A stretch of 64,000 nucleotides of DNA. It comes from Bryum argenteum. Its lineage: Eukaryota; Streptophyta; Bryopsida; Bryales; Bryaceae. Location: assembly GCA_037043015.1 (NCBI GenBank), contig CM073321.1, positions 24,053,001-24,117,000 of the forward strand, written 5' to 3'. Both the position numbers and the translations under genes were made by a program. The number at the start of each line of letters is the position of its first letter. Within the stretch, counting starts at the first letter, position 1. The notes under the pieces are model-generated. The model made no database searches and was not told the DNA's origin. It worked only from the letters and a program-made list of their open reading frames with translations. Positions 48,655-61,100 of the stretch are shown here, piece by piece.

Positions 48655-49947
48655 TGTCGCAACCTCGCTAGCTCACCTTAGCTTACACCAACTTTTTCCC
48701 AACTCTAGCAAGTGTGTCACGAGCGCTAACTCGCACATCCCCCACATGCACAAAGTTAGCTCTCCATACCAACCACCAAGCTCACCGCTTGGTTATCAAT
48801 CCCTCCTACTCACGCAACCGGACTCAACCCCTTCGTAGGTAGCCAATGGTTAGGTGCGGACTTCCACTTATGTCCAAGGCCCAACTTGGTGGCACTCCCA
48901 TACCACTCGGCCTAACCGCACTTGGTGGTGTCTCCTCACCACCGCCCACGACCACCATGGTGACCCCAAGGCCACCAAGTAATCACAACGCCGGCGGTGA
49001 GACACCACCCCACATCGGTAGCACTCATGGTCCTCATTTTGCCTATATGAGTCCCCGTGGTGAAGCCCCAACACTAGCTCCCCACCGGGACTCACCTTGT
49101 CCTTATGAGCCACCGTGGTGAAGCCCCAACACTAGCTCCACCCACCGTGCCTCATTTTGCACTTTGAGTCCCCATGGTGGAGCCCCAACACTAGCTCCAC
49201 CCATTGGGACTCACCTTGGCTTGGGAGTCCCCATGGTGAGGCCCCAACACTAGCCACACCACTCGGGACTCCTACCTTGGTCACCACCAAGGCACCATGG
49301 GAGTGGGAGGGAGACCAGCCCTCCCCATAGTATACTCTGTGGGATTCGGCAGCCCCCTGGTCCTAGGTGAAGGGCTGGACCCTCACACCTCTAAAGTTTG
49401 GAAGACCACCCAATCTCCCAATGCCTTAGCCGCTGGAAGGCCCCGGAGACTTCCCGAACCTTCTAGGGCTCGTATCTACCTCGTCCCGCATCCAAACGCG
49501 ACGAGCGACCCACTCTATCGACATCTACTCGTCAAGCAGATGCCGATAGACACCTTACTTGCCTCATTCCGACAAGTATTGAGGGAGTTATGCCCCTCTG
49601 AAGATTCGGGAGTCCCGGGCCAGCTTCCCAGTCCAGCACTGTCCCTGGACAGCACTCCCTTTAGTCCCACAATCTTCCAACTCCCATAACTTTTAGCTCA
49701 CACCTCCAACTGAGGTGCTCCTTAGCATCCCGGAATCGTGGCAACATGAGCTTCCATAATCTCATGTCCATTCCCTCGTGGCTCCTAGTCTCCGTGGGTG
49801 AGAGGCGTCTCCAACGCCCGGGGTCCTCTCCCACACTGGGCCCACTTAGGTTCCCTTCACCTTGGCACCCCAAGGCCCGGGCGTCACTCCGGTGTCCCCC
49901 TTGGGCCCTTGGTGTTGCGGGCACTCCTCAAGGAGAGGTGCGCGACA
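48655..49947 (-). repeat. 5' LTR of the chromovirus (right)
   Basis: Starts TGTCGCAACC and ends GCGCGACA on the plus strand. Transcription of the element would start in this copy and run leftward. Confidence 0.95.
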
Positions 49948-49952
49948 TTACT
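49948..49952. repeat. Target-site duplication TTACT, right
   Basis: Identical to 41909-41913; 5 bp is the usual length for Ty3/gypsy elements. Confidence 0.9.
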
Positions 49953-50193
49953 GGATATTGACGATGACGTGACAGTAGCAATTGCAAGAATCTCATCGCT
50001 TCCAGGGTCCGCACAGTTGCATAACAGGATGCAATCAGAGGGCTTTTACAATGTGGCTGTAGAGAAGGTTATTGTTGGAGAAGCTCTTCTTATGGTACCG
50101 AACAAAGATGATGATAAAGAGCAATTCATTGTTCGAGATGTTGAGGGTACGATGACTGCGTGGCGACATGATCGTATTGCACATATTGGATAG
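49948..50193 (+). pseudogene. 3' end of the large unrecognised gene, right of the chromovirus
   Basis: After the right target duplication the same reading frame continues as LDIDDDVTVAIARISSLPGS and on to IVRDVEGTMTAWRHDR, ending at TAG 50191-50193. With the element and one TTACT copy removed, the codon split at the insertion site closes in frame, so the two segments were one gene of roughly 1,260 codons. The C-terminal 80 residues contain no stop. No domain recognised. Confidence 0.65.
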
Positions 50194-51420
50194 ATTTAGT
50201 TGATTAAACCTCAATTCCGTTAAAATGGCACTATGCTATGTGCCATTTTGTCACACCATATCTTACATATGTGCTTACATGGAATGATGTATTCTGTAAT
50301 ATCACAATTCCTTTAATAATATCACTCCTTTATATATATTGTCACTCATTTTCCATAATATCACCTTCAAATTCTGTTATATCACATGGTTTTTGGACTA
50401 TAGTTCAGAAAGCTGAGGTGTGCCATTTTAACAGCATAACGCCATTTTAATGGAATTAGAGATATTAGCAGAAGTTTTTACAGGCTTGTTTATCGAATGG
50501 TTTTCATGATTTCTACTAGATGAATATATTATTTCATATGGTTTCAATTACTTTTTTAACATACTTATTTTCATATCGTATATATTTTTGAGTATGGTTG
50601 AATGGAATTATTGTTTCTTATAAATTGTTTATAAAATAGCAAATACACAAATAAGTAGATTTTTTAAAGGCTATGCATTCCTTCAAACTAAATTTCATTC
50701 TACCAATATTTTTTTACATCATCATTATATTTGAATTGTTATATCAAGCACAAACCGCACTTGGCCATGATCGGTTTTCCTCAATACTGTGTTTATACAA
50801 GATAATTAATCACAGCTTTTCAGAAATGACTACTGTGAACCGCTGAAACGGTTCACGCTTGTACAAAATACAATTTGTAATCGTTAGTCTAATATTTTCC
50901 TGTTCAAATTCCCTAAGTGGGACATTTAGGCTAATTCTTCCGGTTTCCGGAAAACCCACGATAATTGGAAGGGTCTTGCCTAAACGACCCGGCGTTTGTT
51001 TAGCTTATTCTAAATTAGTAATATTAAATTGTGTCAAAGTTTTATGACATGTTTTTGGTTATGTTTTATGACTTTATCATTATTAATAATTGCTTAAGAT
51101 TCCTCCTATTTAATAATCTAGGGAATTAGTAAAACCCAGCGGATGAACTGCCGGATGAACAAAGTTTCATCCATTTGGAACGGATGAAACTCTACCCCAT
51201 CCAAGTGTCCAACTAGGGAGAGAGAGTGAAAGTTAGGGTTTTAGTTTTTTTGGGGATGTGAGAGGAGAGGGTTGTGTGCGTGCTAGGGGAAATCTAGCTT
51301 GAGTTTTGAGTCATGTTGTGTGGTGTTTTTTTGGGTAGAAGTGTTTGTATGATTGTCGTGGAGTACGTGTGTGCATGGAAAAAGATCTAGAATGTTTTGA
51401 GGTGGCATCTTAGGGAATAG
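50194..51420. other. AT-rich gene-free stretch
   Basis: No gene seen. A short direct repeat of CGGATGAAC/CGGATGAAAC type lies at 51,139-51,190. Confidence 0.5.
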
Positions 51421-52370
51421 ATTTTTTGTGTGTTGTTGTGGATGAAGGGAGCAGGTGTGACGGTAGAGACAGCGGCATCGGAAAAGGAAGGTCGACACGG
51501 ACCAGCACCTCGGAGGGGGCAGCCTTGCGAACCAAGCGAAGGCGAAGGCGCGCACGCTCACGGCGACAACGACGTCAAGACGCGGTGATCCAGTATCATC
51601 GAGGAAGTGGGGCCGACAGCGCCGCGAGAACGGCGACCAGCCTCGATCGGCATTCCACTGCGCCGACGCTGCCAACTCGGTAGCTGTAGCAGATACGGCA
51701 ACACGGTGACGAGCACGAGGATCGGGAGCGAGCCGCTCAATTGACGGTGACCAGCCCCGATCAGGCCTCCCAGTACGCCGATGCCACCAAGAAGCAGCTC
51801 CGGCAGCGACGTAGCACCGGCGGCATCACCGACCAGCAGATCGGCAACGCGGGAGCATCACCGGCATCAGAGACGACGGCGCGATTAGTGCAACAGCAGC
51901 AATCACGAGGGAAAAACGAAGACGAGGCGTCCATTTAGTTGGATCGAGCAGGACGAGGGCGGCCTGAGCAGCTCGAAGATTAGAAGGCGAGCAGCCGCCG
52001 AAGGCTGCAAGCTACCGACCAGCGCATCGCAGGTAAGATTGGCGTCGCAGGGTGACGAAGACGAGCCAGCAGCCAGCTGGGAGCAAGGCGTCAGCATTAC
52101 GACATTTCCGAGCAGCCAAGAGGTGGTGTTGGAGACGCCGGAGTTCCGGCGAGGTAGCCAAGGATCGGCGGAAACCAGCAGTGCCGCGTCGAGCAGCTGC
52201 TACGGACCGACAACGCCGGAGTGTAGGGAAACGGAATCGCTGGCCATCACTGCAATAGGAGCAGCAGGAGGATCAACGGCTGATCCCAGCCTTGACGACA
52301 CCGTCAAGAGAGCGCGGTCAGCAGGTCGCCAATGCCCTGTCCCCTCCGTGTGATATTACGGAGGGTGCAC
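51420..52370 (+). other. GC-rich island with repeated blocks, possible decayed coding DNA
   Basis: G+C jumps relative to both sides. A block starting GACCAGCCTCGATCGG at about 51,636 is repeated with changes at about 51,750 (GACCAGCCCCGATCAGG), so an internal duplication of about 115 bp is likely. Open frames are Arg/Ala/Ser-rich on both strands and shift freely. No domain is recognised. It may be the remains of a mobile element or of a GC-rich gene. Confidence 0.35.
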
Positions 52371-52626
52371 AGGGTGACATTAAAGAGGGAGCCTCCTCAT
52401 CTTTCTTTTGTTTGATTGTCCGTAGTTTTGTGTTGTTGGTTTTTTTGTGGGTTAGACATGATAGGATTTGTAAACTTATCCAAAAAAATGGCAATTTCCT
52501 TGCCAAAAAATTGATTGTTTTATTGTTTAATTGTGTGGCTTGTTATTGTGTGATGTTTGTTTGGTTGAATGAATGGGCCTTGCTCATTTGCTGTTTGAGT
52601 AGCTAGCGTGCACTACGTGTAAGGGT

Positions 52627-52712
52627 AGCGCGGAAGCGCTGTCCAATTTGTAGGCTGAATTCATGCATCTAAATTGAAAATTTGGAAATGTGGGATGAAG
52701 CGCGGAAGCGCT
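52627..52712. repeat. Two copies of a small hairpin AGCGCGGAAGCGCTG
   Basis: AGCGC-GGAA-GCGCT occurs at about 52,628 and again about 70 bp downstream, each followed by a similar (T/C)CCAAATT-like tail. Confidence 0.7.
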
Positions 52713-54383
52713 GCCCAAATTACCCCGGCCTCAGGATTCATCTTGGAATGAGTGGATTGATTGTTTAGAAGGGTTACTAGGGTGTCCATTGCTTGGAAGG
52801 TCATGTTAGTTGCACTCCCCTCACGGCCCAACTTGTGAGCTAGAACCGGACCACCGGAATTTAGCCTCACAACTACATTATGCTTCAAGGTTGTTGACAC
52901 GACATGCAGATTGAGGAAATCTTATAGTAAGAAGTTGCCAAAAGTATAAATTAGTAATTTTGGTTACGTCCAACCTCTTGGTCCCTCATTACAGAATTGA
53001 AAATACTACATTTTCCAGCTAATGATTTCTAAAAGAACACCCCCTTAATTCAATCCAAAAGGTGGTTTTAGAGATTCTCAAGCTAAAAACAACAAACAAG
53101 GAAATATCTGCCCTTTGTATTTAATTTTGAAATAATTGACTATGAATTTAGATTTAAGGCCCTTTAAGTTCATTTTGAGAAATGATTTTATCATATTATC
53201 GGATTTTCTCTCCCTAGTCCTAATGAATGATTTGACTATTTATTAAACTGCCCTTACCATTGTAGGCCCTCCAACCTTAATCATAGAAGGTTAGATGGAA
53301 CCAACACTCTATTGCCTCAAAATAGGTTTGAAGTCCTTTGTTTTGGATAAAATGTTCAAGGGTTTATGTGGAGCTTTTATGTTCATCACGAGCACGAGGA
53401 ATGACCACTATACTTGGAGTATTTCCATCAGGAAACTGCGGGCTGACATATTCCGTATAGGACCAGTAGGGTTCCCATATAGAAATAACAGCTGCGGAGT
53501 GATATATACTTCCCATATGGAAACTGTATTGAAATTGTTTCCCAATGGGACTCATATAGTCTCCATACAAGCCATTCAGTAAAATTTAAATATGGTATTC
53601 TATATACTTTCCGTATGGTTTAGTTAGGTCTGTACAAGTGTAGCTGTTTCATTTCTTATACGGAATTTGCATTGTCTTAATATATTTAAGGGCATGTAGG
53701 ATATATGAGAAGTGTAAATTCAATGTAACACCTATTTATTGACAAACGTACCATAGTCTTAAATTTTTACTACAATATGTTGTACGATTCATAAATATAA
53801 TTTACAGCACCTTACGATAGATGTAATATTAGTACTTGTACGTAAAACATACTATAACTTAATTCAAGTCTGTATAGTTAATGTATAGTATGTTTGACTA
53901 TTATTGTATAGAACTTTTATATGTCTAATAGTGATGTGCTATTGTTAGTAATAACAATCCTGTCAAAGTTTTGTACATTCAGTGCTATCGAATGCATAAT
54001 ATTTTGTGCTCATCCAGATTCAATCGTTTCCTATTTTCTAATGTTCTGCAAGGTATAGGATTTTGAGGCTATTGCCTACCCATACCGTTTCCTGTTATGA
54101 TGAGGTTTAAGTAGGGTGTGGGCAGAAAGGAAATAAATATGTGCCGTGCGGGATCAGTTCAGATGAAACATGCACGAGACTTACACTAAAATAAAAAATC
54201 CATATCACAGAAATCAACTTTGATAAAGAGAGAGTAAGCTCAAGGGAAAAATTTACTTCTTTCAGAAATCAAACCAAATGACAGACGAAGAAAAATTTTA
54301 GTCAAAATCTTGATTTCCGAGCCACTGATAAACTCAAACCTTGGTTTTACAGTTCAGGAAGAAAAGCAGCCCTAATATACTAT
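52713..54383. other. AT-rich gene-free stretch
   Basis: No gene or clear element; several CATATGG-type motifs near 53.4-53.6 kb. Confidence 0.45.
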
Positions 54384-55392
54384 CTAAAAGAGCGTGGTTC
54401 CCTTGCCCTTCTTGTCCCCTCCGATTTCGAAATGCTTGCATTGCTGTTTAACACAATCACACCATTAGAACCAACATAGCGACTGTAACCACCAACTCCA
54501 CAACTCATTTCTTCCAGACTGCAGACCCTTCCCCGAACACACAGATTCATAACTCATCAACAGATGAGCGAGTAGGAAGTTTGGTCACCTTGATAGGATG
54601 CTGTGTAACATGCTTGCAAGCCTAGCACTGCAACCTCAGCACAATCTTCTTAGTAGTCTTAGCCTAGAATCAGACAAGTACCATAATGTTCACGGTTAGC
54701 TACGAAGAGGGAGCACAGTCGCTTGAATTCAAAACAGTCAGAATTGTTGACAACAGGTGCAGATCTTGCATTATTTTATGTAATCCTTGAGTTGGTCGGA
54801 ACTGCGTCTCATGATGTCACAGTATCAAATTTCCTGTGTGCGTACAAGCGTACGAAGGAAGACTAATGTGTATCCGAGCAACAAGTAAGCGTACCTTCTT
54901 GTGAAAGACGGGTTTGGTCAAACTTCCGTAACATGACTGCTTCTTGTCATAACGCCTCTTACCTGCCATATTCATAATTCAAGCTATTATGATTCCCACA
55001 AGATATGCTAAACCCTAACTATACCAGAGTCGAAGACATCCCGCAAGAAAATCCAGGGGAGATTCATTGCAATATATAATTTGATAATTCAACGACTTTT
55101 GTTGCCGGTTTGATACTGATGAAATTGCTATTGTGTGTTCTGATCAAGTGTTGAGAGAAGAACAACAAACGTTGGGCGTAAAGGCTGTCCTTGCCCTTCT
55201 TGTAGTGCGTGACTTTGTGGAGGGTATGTTTCTTGCATGCCTTCCCAAGGCACAAGGACTTCTTCGTCTTCAGAACAGTTCAGATAGAAACTCTAACTTG
55301 TGCATTAAATTCCTCCATTACTCTTTCCATTGAGAAATTCCTGAGCTAGAATTGAATAGTAGGTTAACAACATTCAGATGAAAACTCACCAT
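54384..55392 (-). pseudogene. Ribosomal protein eL42 (L36a/L44) gene copy with introns, decayed
   Basis: Five exons follow the usual gene plan: ATG alone at 55392-55390 before GTGAGT; exon 2 to 55171 ([19 protein letters not shown]); exon 3 54962-54895 (GKRRYDKKQSCYGS, TKPVFHKK); exon 4 54663-54589 (AKTTKKIVLRLQC, then CKHVTQHPIK); exon 5 54443-54384 (CKHFEIGGDKKGKGTTLF). eL42 is a small zinc-binding protein of the large ribosomal subunit. Damage: an extra T and Pro-to-Leu at the start of exon 2 with no good acceptor AG, a changed base at the exon 2 end, TAG at 54624-54622 in place of a conserved Gln, and several Gly changes. Because introns remain, it came from DNA duplication, not retroposition. 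Confidence 0.85.
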
Positions 55393-57783
55393 CTTGGCAA
55401 CGTTTGGGGGTCCGCCTGGCCTCGCCTCGCCTTCGCTGCAATTGAAAAAGACAAGACAAAGCTGTGGACCTCTGCTTTGACAGCCAAACTTAGAGCTAGG
55501 GTTTAGCGATACTCGTATACCGTCGATATCCAGGTACATACTATAGTAACTCACTCGTAAGTTATCATAGGTATATTAGTGTTAAACACTCTAATTTATA
55601 TTCCTATGATAAAATATTTACTGTTGATCAACATTTTCACAAGCTACATTGGCCAAGACGGGGATTCTTCTATAGTATTGGAATTAATCCTTCTAGTATT
55701 TTTTTCAAATTACAGCATATTTACACACATAGCATTTCTAATCAATCACTTATTTAGTGCAATGTGTTGTGAGATAGATAGATAACAACTCTGGTCCATA
55801 TTACAGGGTCGACTTGAATAAAGTGTCTGTTCGTCTTGCAAATGAGCCGGTGCCCACCGTACAGAGGGCCATTGGTGCAAGACTGCTCACCCCTTTTGGG
55901 AATAGACACTATAGTAATGTGTGTTGTGACTTTAACTATAGAATCGTATTAAATCAACTCCAAAAAACCTTCTTGGATACCATTATTACGTAGGGTTCTG
56001 CAAATACTAGTTTATGAAACTTAACCCTTAAACGCCCTTGGGGTCTAAAACGGGCAGCCCAAAATTGGATCACAGCATCTTTTGGACTTGGGCATCGTGA
56101 ATAGTGCACTTTTTGAACTTGGGCATCATGAATGGACCAATCAATGATGAGCTTGCAACCTCCTACAAGGTTATGTACCACCCCAACCTACCTACCACAA
56201 TCCTTTCAAAGCACAAAATCCTTCATACAAATTGTGATTTGAATTGTAAAAATTCACTTTTTGAATGCATCATAAGATGGTGACCAGTTTGACATCAAAA
56301 TATAAGTGAAAAGTTGAGTACAGTGAGAGCTACAGGGAAGATTCTGTTGGAATCAAGCCCCTCGGGCTTGCTTGGGCGTTTAAGGGTTAATTATTCTGGT
56401 CGATAGTAATGACCAAAAGAGTATAAACTTATCCAAATAAGTGAATTAAACAAACTATATTGATATTAACCCATAGAAAATAGTAGTATAAAAATAGTAG
56501 TATAATAAGATGTGAGGATGTTATGGCATTCATTTTCTAGCAAGCATTAATTTTTGAACATTTTTCTCTTTCTAAAATTTGGGCAATTTTCACCATTGCA
56601 AGGCTATTATTTTCCGAGAAATATTTCTCTTAAACATTTTTTAATTAAAGGAGGTGGTTGACATTAGTGTAAACATCTTTCTAGTAAATGATATTTTTAT
56701 TGCACTAAGAATATTAACAACACATTCAATATTATTCTATATATTTAATATTAGTTTATTTAGTATTAACCTGTCACAATCTCAATATAATCTCAATAGC
56801 TTCAAGACTTGAAATTTGGGCAACCTGACATATAGTAAGTGTACTACAAGATTGTACAGTTGAGATTTGTATAGCTTACAGGCAATCGACAATCAACAGC
56901 TTATCAAATTTTGACTACAATTTTCGCTAGATTTACACATATTTAAAGTTTAATTTTGTACTTGTAAATACCTATGATAATAATATTCATTATATACATT
57001 AAAAGAACAAAGAACTATATGTATGTGAAAGATTCCATGAACAAGTACGACATGCAATTCTCACTACCCTAATAACCATGATTGAGGAAGGAATATGTGC
57101 GAAATGAGCAATGAGAATAAAAGGGATATGGAGTATCTAATGTTCCCATATAGATTCAATAGAAGTATTATAAATGTTATGTATAGAGTTAGTATAACTT
57201 TAACACAGAAACACTATTAAATCAATATGGTAACTGTAAATTTTTTTTTTTGTACACAAACCATACGAGAACTACTCCTACTACTACTCAATTATACAAA
57301 CCATATTGATATTAACCCATAGTAAATCAATATTGTCTTTAAAGCTATATAATTACATTAAGTTTCTTATACAGGAAATGATTACTATATAAAATCCTTA
57401 TTAACTGATCCTATACGGTTTGCATTGGTCTGATTTCTGGGTCCTGAAGGTACTTATCTCACACTGTCCCCATATGGGATCCCTACAATAGTCCACATGG
57501 ATGAAAATCATACAGCATCCATACACAATTAATGGCCCCCCAGTTTCCTGATGCTGACCTTTACTTGTGCAGTCTATTTCTCTGCTTGGTTCTGCGTCTG
57601 ACTTTTTGTGGTTAGGGTGTTTGCCATGTATTTGTTATTGATTGGAGTTGGGCATATGAAGGACGGCGTATTGAGGTTGTGATGGCGTCGCCGGGGTGGA
57701 GAGGGTTGATTGAGGTTCGAGTGGGGAGTTCCGAAGTGGTGCGGTAGTTTGTGTTGGGAGGAGCTGGGGTGTTTCTGCCGTTG
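55393..57783. other. Gene-free region; includes the promoter side of the R3H-SUZ gene
   Basis: Mostly AT-rich with no recognisable gene. The last 200 bp are less AT-rich and are the probable 5' UTR of the R3H-SUZ gene. A T10 run lies near 57,242. Confidence 0.45.
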
Positions 57784-58095
57784 ATGGGTTTGAGCGTGCC
57801 AAAAGCGATGACGGATGTAGGTAATGTTAGGAAGGGGTCGTCGGAGGAGAGCAGCGCCCCAGAGTCTTGGGAGATGGTTGATTTGGAGGAAAGTATGAAG
57901 AAGTTATTCCCTTCTTCCCAAGGTTCATCATCTAAGGTTCCCCTGGAGGTTTCTGTTGCCAGTGAGAGCGACTCTGTGGTCACAGGGTTGCTGGCTCCTC
58001 GCAGCGACCCTTCGCAGGCTGCCAAATGCATCGACCAGGTCGATAGCTTCCTGAGAGAAGCTCTACAGAACCCTCGAGATCGGCTCACAAGTAAT

Positions 58096-58139
<44 letters not shown>

Positions 58140-61100
58140 AACTTCAAATAAAAGATGCGTATGTCTGCAGAGGTTTGTCGCTTTCTGCCTATAAAAGGTG
58201 GCATCTCACATGAGGTGTCGGGGAAACCCTTATAAGCGGGGACCTCTCTTCGATTCACAGGATCGCGGGAGGAAAACCTGCTGATACACATGGTCGGGAG
58301 GAGGTCATTCCGAGAGGAAACTCCGGGATGAGGTCACCCCGTTTATATGCACTGTGTTTCCCTGAGGTTTACCGGTGTACTGAGGTCACCGCTTGTACAG
58401 GCTTCTTGAGGTGTCGTTCAGTTTGCCCCATTCATACTCTTTCGACATGCCCCAACGAAGTAAAAGATCGGAAATTTGTTGAAGTTCATTTTCAGAGATT
58501 TTACTATTTGATTACAATTTCGTGGACGTTTCACCGTTGTGCTGGTGATTGCCGCTTGTACTGACATCGAGGCAGCTCGTGCTGAAAGTGCTTCATACCC
58601 CGCACCAGTATAACGTCACTGATGAACCGTGCCTCTCTGTAATTTATTTTTTATCTTAGAGAAAGTGTACCCTTTTGCAGTGCTTGCTTTTAGAGTGCCA
58701 CTCCTCCGGTTTAAGAGGGCGCTATACTATGCTTCGTAGTTCGTAATCACGACTAGTTTGTTCATTCTTGGCGAGTATAGCTGATATGTATCTGAGATTT
58801 CGAGCAGTGTATCTGGATGCGCAGTTTTAAGGTTGGAGCAAGACGTGGAGCGTTTCATACGTAATCCCGGCGTGCAGGTTCTTGAGTTCCAGCCCATGCC
58901 GTCATCATACTTCCGGTTGGCTGCGCATCGTGTCGCTCAGCATTATTACCTCCAGTCCATGGTTGTTGACGGGAGTTCTGCCGAAGGAACTCGTATAGTT
59001 GCACGGAAGACGGGTGAAACGCGCTTTCCTAGCCTCCGTCTTGGTGACATTCCTATTGAACCGATTGTTGGCGAACAAGAGGAGAACAAGGCAGTGCTGT
59101 TACAAGTGGTGCCTGCGAAGTTAGCCATCAAGCAGAGACCAACGAAGGGTGGATGCAATAATGGCTTAGGGCCATGTGCAAATGGTGGTAAATTGAATAT
59201 ATCGAAGAGTGTCGAAGAAAGGAAAGAGGAATATAATAAGGTACGTTCCTCAAGATCAGTGTCGCAGTGGAGTAATTGGGGTTGCACATCTCTTAGAGAT
59301 GTATGTGGGTAATTTTTAATGATGGAGTATCTAAAGTCTCAACTTGGAGGTGTACGGCGGGAAAACCGTTGGGAGATTTGATTTTGATTACTGAAGGTAT
59401 TATGAAGTATTACGGGGTGGAATTTTCTTTTGGGAATTTTCAGATAGGGGAGCACTTCTATTATATATTTTCACTCCTGTAAAGTATTTCTACACTTCTG
59501 CAAAATATTTTCAGATAGGGGAACATAGGGGAACACTTCTGGAAAATACTTCAGATAGGGGAACTGTAAAATACTTCCAGATAGGGGAACGCTTCTGGAT
59601 AATACTTGCAGAGAGGGGAACACTTCTGGAAAATACTTGCAGAGAGGGGAACGCTTCTGGAATATACTTTCAGATAGAGGAACGCTTCTGTAAAATACTT
59701 TGAGATGGGGGAACGTAAAATATTTTCAGAGTCAGGGCACCATTCAGCAAAGAGGGGAAGGAAAAATTCTTATTCTTTCTTTTAAAGCAAGCAGGAAGAA
59801 GAGTTAGTTTGTCTACTAGGGAAAGAGTGTGTCTACTAGGGAAAGAGTGTGTCTACTAGGGAAAGAAATAAATAAATAAATTGAGTTTCCCCCTTTGCAA
59901 ATATTTTACAATTGTTCTCTTATATGAGAATATTTCACAGAAATGATCTTTCTTCAGAGATCTATAAAGAGTGAAGATCTTGCATGAGTATCGCAGGTTA
60001 GTTTGACACCGTAGCACAAGAAGATTTACCGTGGAGTCTCATCGCTGCTGCCGAGATTCAAACTTTCGACAATTCTTTTTTTTCATCAACTCCGGTCGGA
60101 TCTGAATACCACTTGTCACATCTGTAATACTAACCCTTCAGGCAGCAAACATATTCCATAGGCGTCTGGTGGGACGTTCGCCTCTGCAGTCGTCGGAGCA
60201 GTGGCATGTGAACCTCCCTCCGTTAGAATTAACTTCTCTTGTGTTTCTACAGGCTCGTGCACGAATATTTTGCAGCGACTCTGGAGAGAAAGTCGCGGTT
60301 AATGACTCTGAGTCTGAGAAAGATGCTCTAGTCTTAGGCTCTATTTCTGATGCTCCTCGACGGCAAGAATCCGTGAAGGACGAATTTGTATTGAAAGAAA
60401 GGGACCTTGTTCCAAAGGACGTTGCCGTATTTCCGCATAGAAATTGTTTACATCCACCGAACGATTCCGAGTGTATCGAGTCGAAAGAAGAAAATGACAC
60501 GGACCCTTTCGTCAAGCGGAAGCTGGTGAGTTCCAATAGCGTCGGCAGCAGTGTTGGGAATGGTGGAAGTCGAGTCGCTATATTCCGTGACCGAGAAAAA
60601 GACAAGAGGGATCCAGATTACGATCGGAATACTGCAAGGTTCGCGCAGCGGTTCGATCCTGGGTTTGGCATCAGCGTCGGACCTTATGGAGCTCAAGCAT
60701 TGTATTCACCAGTAGTCAACTACAACACGGAATTTCCGCAATTAGGAGTTCCCTCGAGAGGGCAGTTGCACGTGGAGGTAAGGCCTCCTCAACCTCTGGG
60801 TCAGCAACATCTTCGAGCTCCGTGGGTACCACCTGGTAATGCTATCGGCTACCGTGCTTCCGACACAACGATGGGTCCGTACCATCCCACTCAAATGGTG
60901 CCGATGTCTATGTACATGCGAGCCCCACAGTACGGCTACCTTGGGCACGCTATGAACTACATGCAGCCTCTCGATCAGATTTCCCAATCTCAGGTGTTTA
61001 CTCTTATATTCACTTAATTGCTCACCTATTCTTTACAGTGAATCTGGCTCATTATTTGACAGTAGGTTTTGCGCCATATGGATCAGCTTCGTTGGTACGC

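Larger units (their letters stand above)
41914..49947 (-). mobile_element. Complete Ty3/gypsy chromovirus, 8,034 bp
   Basis: Two LTRs of 1,295 and 1,293 bp with TG...CA ends flank an internal region that reads, on the minus strand, gag, protease, reverse transcriptase, RNase H, integrase and a chromodomain. This is the order of Ty3/gypsy chromoviruses. Five-base target duplications (TTACT), a primer-binding site and a polypurine tract are all present. The near-identical LTRs indicate a recent insertion. The domains lie in different frames, but the breaks I could trace are frameshifts, not stop substitutions. It inserted into the older gene at 38.1-50.2 kb in the opposite orientation. Confidence 0.95.

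Noticed and set aside
53426-57553. Inverted pair CATCAGGAAACTG as terminal inverted repeats of a 4-kb element
   Set aside because: Only 13 bp match, no target duplication is visible, and matches of this length are expected by chance in 64 kb.
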